Source: Flavobacterium sp. KACC 22761 (lineage in GTDB: Bacteria; Bacteroidota; Bacteroidia; Flavobacteriales; Flavobacteriaceae). From it: 64,000 bases of DNA. The notes under the pieces were generated by a model. It was not told where the DNA came from. It made no database searches and saw only the letters and a program-made list of their open reading frames with translations. The stretch spans positions 3,162,001-3,226,000 of the forward strand of contig NZ_CP139148.1 in assembly GCF_034058155.1 (NCBI RefSeq). Direction: 5' to 3'. How positions within the stretch are numbered: the first letter of the stretch is position 1; each line of letters begins with the position of its first letter. Shown piece after piece: positions 33,850-40,760 of this stretch. The translations under genes were made by a program, and so were the position numbers.

Positions 33850-33871
33850 AAAGATGATTTTATCTTTTATT
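33846..33871. promoter_or_regulatory. NsrR-like operator copy 3, before nirK
   Basis: AATAAAAGAT, GATTTT, ATCTTTTATT, the same arms and six-base spacer as before norZ. On the minus strand it overlaps the first bases of a -7 element (TATTTTTG at 33849-33842), 57 bases before the nirK ATG, so a repressor here would block nirK transcription. Confidence 0.7.
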
Positions 33872-34062
33872 ATGATAAAAATCATGTTTAAAAATATTAC
33901 GAGCTAGTTTTGAGTATTTGTAGTAATTTATGCTAAGGAAAAAACCTGTTAAATCTTTTATCTTGAATATTTTTTAATAAAAATAATTGAGGGTCTTCAT
34001 TTTAAATTAATAATGATTATTTTTGCTCGCTGATTAAATTAAAAAAAGTACTACATTATATT

Positions 34063-35322
34063 ATGGTAAAAGATTTATTCGAGAGAATTCAGGACAATAA
34101 AGGACCTTTAGGAAAATGGGCTTCTCAAGCAGAAGGTTATTATGTTTTCCCAAAGTTAGAAGGAGAGTTGGGTCCTAGGATGACTTTTCATGGAAAAAAT
34201 ATTTTAAACTGGAGTTTAAATGATTATTTAGGTTTAGCAAATCATCCAGAAGTTCGTCAAGCAGATACAGATGCGGCAATTCAGTTTGGTGCAGCTTATC
34301 CAATGGGAGCTCGTATGATGTCTGGACACACTACGTACCACGAACAATTAGAAAATGAATTAGCTGAATTCGTAATGAAAGAATCTGCTTATTTGTTGAA
34401 TTTTGGTTACCAAGGAATGGTTTCTATCATTGATGCTTTGGTTACTAAAAATGACATTATTGTTTATGATGTAGATTCACATGCTTGTATCATTGATGGT
34501 GTTCGTTTGCACATGGGTAAACGTTTCACATACAAACACAATGATCTTGAAAGTATGGAGAAAAACTTGCAGCGTGCTACAAAAATGGCTGAAGAAACTG
34601 GTGGAGGTATTTTATTTATCACTGAAGGAGTTTTTGGAATGCGCGGACAGCAAGGAAAATTGAAAGAAATTGTTGCAATGAAGGAAAAATACAATTTCCG
34701 TTTGTTGGTAGATGATGCACACGGTTTTGGAACACTTGGTAAAACAGGTGCTGGAGCAGGTGAGGAGCAAGGAGTTCAAGATCAAATTGATGTTTACTTC
34801 TCTACTTTTGCAAAATCTATGGCTAATATCGGTGCTTTTGTAGCGGCTGATAAAACGGTTATTGACTATTTAAAATACAACTTGCGTTCTCAAATGTTTG
34901 CAAAAGCATTGCCAATGATTCAAACAATTGGTTCTTTGAAGCGTTTAGAGTTGTTGCGTAAATCTTCGGCAATTAAAGATAAACTTTGGGAAAACGTGAA
35001 TGCATTGCAAAGCGGTCTTAAAGAAAAAGGATTTAATATTGGAGATACAAATACTTGTATTACGCCAGTTTATTTAGAAGGAAGCATTCCTGAAGCAATG
35101 GTAATGGTAAACGATTTAAGAGAAAACTACGGTATTTTCCTTTCGATTGTTGTTTATCCAGTTATTCCAAAAGGAATTATTTTGTTGAGAATGATTCCAA
35201 CTGCTTCTCATACACTTGCTGATATTGAAGAAACATTAACTGCTTTCGAAGCAATTCGCGAGAAATTAGTTAACGGAACTTATAAAGAAATTGCTGAACG
35301 TACAACTGTTGACGTTTCGTAA
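34063..35322 (+). CDS. PLP-dependent alpha-oxoamine synthase (CFAT/SPT/KBL family)
   Basis: A 419-residue cytosolic enzyme joining an amino acid to an acyl-CoA with loss of CO2. Family marks are NWSLNDYLGLANHPEV, MMSGHTTYHEQLE, VYDVDSHACIIDGVRLH (His over PLP), LLVDDAHGFGTLG (Asp and His) and STFAKSMANIGAF with the PLP lysine near residue 252. Three substrates are plausible: cysteate (sulfonolipid capnine synthesis), serine (sphingoid base) or glycine (2-amino-3-ketobutyrate). No threonine dehydrogenase is adjacent, which speaks against the last. Flavobacteria that glide make capnine, so cysteate is my first guess; this is inference. Confidence 0.8.
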   Translation: MVKDLFERIQDNKGPLGKWASQAEGYYVFPKLEGELGPRMTFHGKNILNWSLNDYLGLANHPEVRQADTDAAIQFGAAYPMGARMMSGHTTYHEQLENELAEFVMKESAYLLNFGYQGMVSIIDALVTKNDIIVYDVDSHACIIDGVRLHMGKRFTYKHNDLESMEKNLQRATKMAEETGGGILFITEGVFGMRGQQGKLKEIVAMKEKYNFRLLVDDAHGFGTLGKTGAGAGEEQGVQDQIDVYFSTFAKSMANIGAFVAADKTVIDYLKYNLRSQMFAKALPMIQTIGSLKRLELLRKSSAIKDKLWENVNALQSGLKEKGFNIGDTNTCITPVYLEGSIPEAMVMVNDLRENYGIFLSIVVYPVIPKGIILLRMIPTASHTLADIEETLTAFEAIREKLVNGTYKEIAERTTVDVS

Positions 35323-35366
35323 TTACGAATAAAAACAGATTCTCTTAAGTGGGAATTATGTAAAAA

Positions 35367-35392
35367 AATCCATTTGTTATACGAATGGATTT
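35367..35392 (+). terminator. Terminator of the oxoamine synthase gene
   Basis: AAATCCATT (35367-35375) pairs with AATGGATTT (35384-35392) and is followed by a T run. Nearly the same stem ends the next gene at 35948-35980. Confidence 0.8.
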
Positions 35393-35445
35393 TTTTTATT
35401 TGGACTAACTTTATTTCATAATCAACAAAATAAAAATAACGAATT

Positions 35446-35928
35446 ATGAAAAGAGTATTAGCAATAACGACACTTGTTTTAACAGTTCTTATTTCCTGTA
35501 AAAAAGCAACCGATACTGAACCAGTTCAAATTGAACCAAAAGCGCCAAAAGATGCCGAATTAGTAGAGCCAGCTGGCGATCAATGTTATGCTTCAAGACA
35601 AAATGGAAATGTAGTGTTGATAAGTTTTAATGTGAATTCACATCAAGAAGTTAACGGAAAACTAAGTTACAATTTAACCGGAAAAGATAAAAACGATGGA
35701 ACTTTAGTAGGCAACATGAAAGGTGATACTTTAATTGGAGATTATACGTTTTTGTCTGAAGGAGTTTCATCTGTTAGAGAAGTTGTTTTTCTGCAAAAAG
35801 ACGGCGCTTTAATTGAAGGATACGGTGATGTGGTTTCGACAAATGATAGAGTTACCTTTAAAGATAAATCAAAATTAAAATTTGATGCAAAAAATACATT
35901 GACTAAAGTTGATTGTAAAGTAGAATAA
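35446..35928 (+). CDS. Lipoprotein of unknown function
   Basis: A 160-residue lipoprotein (lipobox VLISCKK, cysteine near residue 18). A lysine/glutamate/proline linker to about residue 42 leads to a beta-rich domain: GDQCYASRQNGNVVLISF, VNGKLSYNLTGKDKNDGTL, TLIGDYTFLSEG, EVVFLQKDGALIEGYGD. The pattern of a short exported beta sandwich occurs in many Flavobacterium lipoproteins without assigned role. Two cysteines (near 47 and 157) could form a disulfide. Confidence 0.7.
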   Translation: MKRVLAITTLVLTVLISCKKATDTEPVQIEPKAPKDAELVEPAGDQCYASRQNGNVVLISFNVNSHQEVNGKLSYNLTGKDKNDGTLVGNMKGDTLIGDYTFLSEGVSSVREVVFLQKDGALIEGYGDVVSTNDRVTFKDKSKLKFDAKNTLTKVDCKVE

Positions 35929-35947
35929 TGAAAGTGATCATGAAGTA

Positions 35948-35980
35948 AAAATCCATTCGTTTGGGGGCGAATGGATTTTT
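35948..35980 (+). terminator. Terminator after the lipoprotein gene
   Basis: AAAATCCATTCG (35948-35959) pairs with CGAATGGATTTT (35968-35979), then a T run; a copy of the GCGACTGAAAACT word follows at 36001-36030. Confidence 0.8.
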
Positions 35981-36032
35981 TTATTTTTAATTTTCTAAAA
36001 CTGAAAATTCTTACTGCGACTGAAAACTAAAA

Positions 36033-37172
36033 CTAAAGATTCTTCAAATAAGTTTTTCTTTGGCAATGAATTGTTGGGTCAAAGTTTTTCCAGAGCAAGT
36101 GAATAGCATTGTTTTCTAATAACTCTGGAGTTCTAATGCAAGTCTGAATTCCTTTTGCAGAAAAAGTCTTGTAATATTCATCAAAAATGATGGCAGTAAC
36201 ACCTTTGTTTTGATATTCAGGTCGAACGCCGATTAGGTAAAAAACAACATCTTTACTGTGTTTTTTAGCTTTTAATAATTGAAGAAAGCCAAAAGGAAAC
36301 AGTTTTCCTTTTATCTTTTGCAAAGCTTCAACAAAACTCGGCATTACAATACTAAAAGCAACTAATTTGTCATCTTTGTCAACTACAAATTTGATATATT
36401 CTGGATTGATGAAACTGATGTATTTCTTTTTGAAATATTCTTTTTGCACATCAGAAATAGCGACAAATGACGCTAGTTTTTCATAGGATTCATTAAACAA
36501 ATCAAACATTTCGTCAACATACGGCATAATGTCTTTTGTTCTCGTAAAAGTAAGCGGTTTTAATCCGTAGCGTTTTTTGATTAATTCTTGAGCTTTTTGA
36601 AAAAACTCCGGTTTTACATTTGAAAAAGGAAAAATACTTTCGATATATTGTTTTTCGACTTGAAAGCCTAATTGTTCCAAATGCGTCACATAATACGGGT
36701 GATTGTACCATGTAATCATAGTTCCAATTTGGTCATAACCTTCGGTCAAAACACCTACTTTATCTAAGTTTGAAAAACCCATTGGGCCTTCGGCATGCTC
36801 CAAGTTGTGTTTTCGGCCTAATTCATAAACCTTTTCTAATAATGCTTTTGTCACTTCAATGTCATCAATAACATCAAACCAGCCAAAACGCACTTTTCTC
36901 TTATGCTGATTGTTGACTTCTGCCCAATTGATAATTGCCGTGATGCGGCCTACAGGTTCATTATTTCTATAAGCAATATAAAAATAAGCTTCGGCATTAT
37001 CAAAAGCTGGGTTTTTAGTCTTATCAAACGATTCCAATTCATCTGCAATAATAGGCGGAACCCAATACGGATTGTCCTTATAAAGTGAAAACGGGAATTT
37101 GATATATTCAGTTAATTCTTTTTTAGTTTTGGCTTCTTTTATTGTAATCATTAAAGATTTTATTAATTGCAT
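36033..37172 (-). CDS. GNAT-fold acyltransferase-like protein
   Basis: A 379-residue cytosolic protein made of two N-acetyltransferase-like parts. The first (about 10-180) includes AEAYFYIAYRNNEPVGRITAI and ends near GPMGFSNLDKVGVLTEG. The second (about 190-379) has VVDKDDKLVAFSIVMPSF and VVFYLIGVRPEYQNKGVTAI, where RPEYQNKG corresponds to the acetyl-CoA loop. It may add an acyl group to an unknown amine or be a degenerate member. Both ATGs at 37172 and 37151 are possible; the second gives MITIKEAKTKKEL, a typical GNAT start. Confidence 0.65.
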   Translation of the reverse strand: MQLIKSLMITIKEAKTKKELTEYIKFPFSLYKDNPYWVPPIIADELESFDKTKNPAFDNAEAYFYIAYRNNEPVGRITAIINWAEVNNQHKRKVRFGWFDVIDDIEVTKALLEKVYELGRKHNLEHAEGPMGFSNLDKVGVLTEGYDQIGTMITWYNHPYYVTHLEQLGFQVEKQYIESIFPFSNVKPEFFQKAQELIKKRYGLKPLTFTRTKDIMPYVDEMFDLFNESYEKLASFVAISDVQKEYFKKKYISFINPEYIKFVVDKDDKLVAFSIVMPSFVEALQKIKGKLFPFGFLQLLKAKKHSKDVVFYLIGVRPEYQNKGVTAIIFDEYYKTFSAKGIQTCIRTPELLENNAIHLLWKNFDPTIHCQRKTYLKNL

Positions 37173-37270
37173 TTTTGTTTGATCAACATGTATTTTAGAA
37201 CGAATATAGTTATCTTTAGTTTAACAAAAAAGAATTGTATAAAAAAAGCTCAATTGAAAGGGCTTTAAAT

Positions 37271-37768
37271 TCATTTATATATAGTTATGTCTGAATTAGT
37301 CTGTCCTTGTTTTGTAACTTCCCAGACGAGTACATTATTAATCCATACTTTTTCTAAAGTAACTGAAATTCCAAATTTTCCATTTTCTCGATCATATTTT
37401 GCTTTAATGGTATCTGTTTCTGTTTTATTCCAATGCAAGTAAGTTATTGGGAAATCTTCATTTTCAATCGCATTAAGGAATACTTTAATATAATGTCTGT
37501 CAAATTCGTTTACAACATGAACATTATTAGGATAGTCACTTGTAATAGCATTGCTAATATTTAAAACTTTTTTCCCTGCAATAAGATAATCTGCATAGAT
37601 TATGTTTTCGGGAAACTTTTCTGTTCCTAGAAGATTTTCCCCAGATTTATTATCTTTAAGGTCTATATTTATACATGTATTAATGTATGTTGCTTTTGGG
37701 GGAGTGGTTTCATTATCACATGAATAAAAAGCAATTGTGATTAAAAGAATAAAAGTGATATTTTTCAT
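37271..37768 (-). CDS. Lipoprotein downstream of the C10 protease, possible inhibitor
   Basis: A 165-residue lipoprotein (lipobox AFYSCDN). The mature part is beta-rich (INTCINIDLKDNKSGENLLG, ENIIYADYLIAGKKVLNIS, FGISVTLEKVWINNVLVWEV). It begins 11 bases after the C10 protease stop, so both share a transcript. In Bacteroides and Streptococcus, C10 proteases are encoded with small inhibitors that resemble the protease propeptide or a lipocalin, and this protein has a suitable size and location. The inhibitor role is inferred from position only. Confidence 0.55.
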   Translation of the reverse strand: MKNITFILLITIAFYSCDNETTPPKATYINTCINIDLKDNKSGENLLGTEKFPENIIYADYLIAGKKVLNISNAITSDYPNNVHVVNEFDRHYIKVFLNAIENEDFPITYLHWNKTETDTIKAKYDRENGKFGISVTLEKVWINNVLVWEVTKQGQTNSDITIYK

Positions 37769-37779
37769 GTTGAATTAGT

Positions 37780-39012
37780 TTAAGGTGTTATGTTATATAT
37801 CATATTGATTCCGTAATTATATGAAGTTGATCCTGGGTTAAAATTATTGTATGCGTAGTTGCCATCATTTAGTCCTCCCCATCCCCAATTCATGTGTAAA
37901 TATAAATAGCTGGTTGCGAGTCCTGTACAACGGCCTAAATAGTCTACTTCATGTGTAGTCCATTGCGTGTAACCATCGCAAACCCATGAATGTCCTGAAA
38001 ATGTTGAAGGATTAGTACCACCTAAAATAACAGGTTTGTTTTGATCGAGACTGTTTTTGACTTTGTTCCAATCATATGTTGTTGAGTAAGTAGCACCTGA
38101 GTATTTAAAATAGTTTTTTAATGAAGGTACTATTGAATAGTCATAGGCTCCAGATCCACCACAAGAGTATGTCATATTTACAGATTCTCCAGCATCTCTC
38201 ATTAAAACTTGTGTATCGTATGTTCCGTAATCTATTGGCATATTAGCCCAGTTATAACTATTAGGTTTCTTGAAATAAAATAGTACTTGAGCGATTGAAG
38301 TTGCAACACATCCAGTGGGAGCTTTTCCTCCGGGTTTTGTAGGGCATGCCAATGGAATTAGATTATTAAATGTATCTCCTTGATGCCATTTAGTGCTTAA
38401 AAGTGAAGTTTTTGTATAAAAAGTGTCTTCACAACCGGTTTCTTCTGGAGCTTCTTTGGTTTTATTTGTCAAATTTGAAGAGCTTTTCTTTTGTGAAATT
38501 TTGGTTTTATTATTTAATGCTAAATCCCATTCAAAAGCAATATTTTCATTTTGTTTTACCTTATTTTGTATTACATATTTTACTTGTTCTTTTTGGCTTT
38601 CCATCCAAGCTAAAACTGCATCTGGTATTTCACTTGGGTTAGCAGAATATGTGCCGGTATCCGAAAATGCTAATATGGGACTTAATCTATTGTCAGCGGA
38701 AATAACTAGAAAGCCACCTTCACTATAATTAATTACATAAAAGGCATTGTCATTTTTAGATGTTTTATAAGTGACCAAATCCTTTACTGTTTTGTTACTA
38801 GTGATTTTATTTTTACTGTAGGAATTATTCTTTGTAAAAAAAGATTTTGCAATATCTAATGCAATCAATGAATTAATACTGTTTGAATTTGATACTAATT
38901 CTTGATTGTCATCTTGTTTGTCACAGGCAATACATAAAATAAATAATAAGAGAAGCAAAAAAGAGCTTTTTATAAGAACAAAACCGTTAGTTTTTTTTAC
39001 ATATTTCAACAT
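37780..39012 (-). CDS. C10 family (streptopain-like) cysteine protease lipoprotein
   Basis: A 410-residue lipoprotein (LLLFILCIACDKQ, lipobox cysteine near residue 25). A Spi-like propeptide occupies about 45-190 (FYVINYSEGGFLVISADNRL and ILAFSDTGTYSANPSEIPDA). The mature papain-like domain has catalytic Cys235 in GKAPTGCVATSIAQVL and His341 in FSGHSWVCDGY; the GHSWVCDGYT and MNWGWGGLNDG motifs are typical of streptopain and interpain. It would be secreted as a zymogen and act at the cell surface on proteins. The ATG at 39012 is used because it starts the signal peptide. Confidence 0.92.
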   Translation of the reverse strand: MLKYVKKTNGFVLIKSSFLLLLLFILCIACDKQDDNQELVSNSNSINSLIALDIAKSFFTKNNSYSKNKITSNKTVKDLVTYKTSKNDNAFYVINYSEGGFLVISADNRLSPILAFSDTGTYSANPSEIPDAVLAWMESQKEQVKYVIQNKVKQNENIAFEWDLALNNKTKISQKKSSSNLTNKTKEAPEETGCEDTFYTKTSLLSTKWHQGDTFNNLIPLACPTKPGGKAPTGCVATSIAQVLFYFKKPNSYNWANMPIDYGTYDTQVLMRDAGESVNMTYSCGGSGAYDYSIVPSLKNYFKYSGATYSTTYDWNKVKNSLDQNKPVILGGTNPSTFSGHSWVCDGYTQWTTHEVDYLGRCTGLATSYLYLHMNWGWGGLNDGNYAYNNFNPGSTSYNYGINMIYNITP

Positions 39013-39328
39013 AATATAATAGTTTATAAGGTTATAAATGAGGTGAATAAAAATCAAATATAAGGAAAATACTTATGATTATTTTATTTTAATTAAATTT
39101 TTTCTTACTTTTTAAGAACAAATTAAATGTCTGCTGAAAACACAATTGTCAATTTGTCAATTTTGTGAACGCTATTTCGTACTGAAAATTCACTGGTTAA
39201 TATTTTTAAAATGCATTATTATAAAAAAAATGCTTAGACCAACTATAGGGCTAAGCATTTTTTGCATGATAAAATTTGAATATTATAAAAACATTAATTA
39301 TTTAATACAGTTACTATATCAGTTTTAG
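39013..39328. other. Gene-free stretch upstream of the C10 protease
   Basis: It holds the protease's upstream region and the terminator at 39228-39260. No recognisable operator, RNA gene or coding frame was found. Confidence 0.5.
39228..39260. terminator. Hairpin terminator after the transporter-like gene
   Basis: AAATGCTTAG (39228-39237) pairs with CTAAGCATTT (39251-39260), with A and T runs outside. It lies about 70 bases beyond the 39329 gene stop in the minus direction. Confidence 0.7.
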
Positions 39329-40297
39329 TTATTCGTATTTCGCTTTTCGTTTTCTTTCTTTTGCTTGATAATCAATATCTTTTTTGTTGTCAGAATTCTT
39401 ATCTGCCTTTTCTTTGTTTTTAACCGCGGTCAATTTTTCTTTGTACCAGCCATCATAACGCCAAGAAATCCCAACGCCACCGTATAATATGGAAGGCGTA
39501 TTTTTGAAGTTTGTACTTATAGAGGCATCAACCTGCATATTTGGTGAAAGAAGATAAGCGGCGCCGCCACGAACGATGGCGTCACTGTAAAAATCACTTT
39601 TATATCCTTGATTTTCTATAAATCCAGACCATTTGTCATTAAATCCATGGGTCAAAGTTAAGATATATCCGTAACTTGGATAATCTGTTCCAATATAATC
39701 TGCAATAATATTGGTTACAAAAACCCATCTTCCGCCTCCAAATAAGTTTTGGGTTACCAAAGCTACTTTAGGAGATATTTCGCTGTTTGCGGAAAAATAA
39801 TAAGGATTATCTGCGCCAACAAAATTTGCTCCTGCAAATATAGAAACTGCCGGAATTAATTCACGCCAATTGAAAGCATGATTGGCTTTGTAGCTGTAAA
39901 TGTTGGCTTCTCTTTTGTAATTTTTATAAGGATCGTAAATTAAATACTTAGCTCCCAGAACGGTTTGTCTGAAATTGTTTTTCTTGTAACTAGTGTACGG
40001 AGTGTCAAAGTTTTCCATTTGATATTGTACGTCTAAAACAAACTCCAGTTGCTCTAAAAAAGCGCCGTATCTAAGCGTAAAATCGGTTCCAAAACCGCTT
40101 GCATCATAATCTAATAAATCGTGCTTTTCTTTGATTCCGTAAATCCCAAGTTCGCCTTGAATGACTGATTTTCCAACAGCGTAAGCCGACATAGTTTCGC
40201 CTGGGCGATTAGAATTTATAACATCAGTGTATTGTCCGAAAAAGAATTGGGGCACAAAAAAAAGAGAAGCAATGAGTAAGTTTTTAATTTTCAACAT
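39329..40297 (-). CDS. Outer-membrane beta-barrel, transporter-like protein
   Basis: A 322-residue exported protein with signal peptide (LLIASLFFVPQFFFGQYT). The body alternates in the manner of a beta barrel with many Tyr, Trp and Phe: GTDFTLRYGAFLEQLEFVLD, FGGGRWVFVTNIIADYIG, YGYILTLTHGFNDKWSGF, LYGGVGISWRYDGWY. This agrees with Flavobacterial proteins of the phenol-degradation MetA/transporter group. The tail after the barrel is short and lysine-rich. Substrate is unknown. Confidence 0.65.
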   Translation of the reverse strand: MLKIKNLLIASLFFVPQFFFGQYTDVINSNRPGETMSAYAVGKSVIQGELGIYGIKEKHDLLDYDASGFGTDFTLRYGAFLEQLEFVLDVQYQMENFDTPYTSYKKNNFRQTVLGAKYLIYDPYKNYKREANIYSYKANHAFNWRELIPAVSIFAGANFVGADNPYYFSANSEISPKVALVTQNLFGGGRWVFVTNIIADYIGTDYPSYGYILTLTHGFNDKWSGFIENQGYKSDFYSDAIVRGGAAYLLSPNMQVDASISTNFKNTPSILYGGVGISWRYDGWYKEKLTAVKNKEKADKNSDNKKDIDYQAKERKRKAKYE

Positions 40298-40421
40298 AAA
40301 TGTATTTTTTGATTAAAAAGCTATAACGCATTTCAAATGTACTATATTTTATTATTTATTTAAGATTGATATTTTAATTTTAAACAGCGGATTTATTAAT
40401 TTTGGCAAAAATTATACAGTT

Positions 40422-40709
40422 ATGCAAGAAGCATCTTTTACAAATTTGATTAAAACGATAATATGGATTATTGCGTTTTATTATATTTTTAAATTTTTAG
40501 CTAGAATTTTTTTACCAGTATTGGTGAAAAAAGCGGTTGAAAAAGCAGGCGAAAATTTTCAGAGACAACAACAACAATATGGTCAAGATAATTCTTGGCA
40601 AAGAACTCAAAATAATAACGATGAAATAATCATCAACACTGCGAATGCAAAAAATCCTCGTGAAACCAAAAAAGTAGGGGATTATGTTGATTACGAAGAA
40701 ATAGATTAA
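40422..40709 (+). CDS. DUF4834 family protein
   Basis: A 95-residue protein with one N-terminal membrane helix (IIWIIAFYYIFKFLARIFLPVLV) followed by a charged helix and a glutamine/asparagine-rich stretch. The last part, KNPRETKKVGDYVDYEEID, is the conserved C-terminal motif of DUF4834 in Bacteroidota. It precedes yfhO by 51 bases, a common neighbour arrangement. Function is unknown. Confidence 0.85.
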   Translation: MQEASFTNLIKTIIWIIAFYYIFKFLARIFLPVLVKKAVEKAGENFQRQQQQYGQDNSWQRTQNNNDEIIINTANAKNPRETKKVGDYVDYEEID

Positions 40710-40760
40710 GTTTGTATCCTGACAAAATTAGGATTCATCATTTAACCAAACCTGCCAAAA

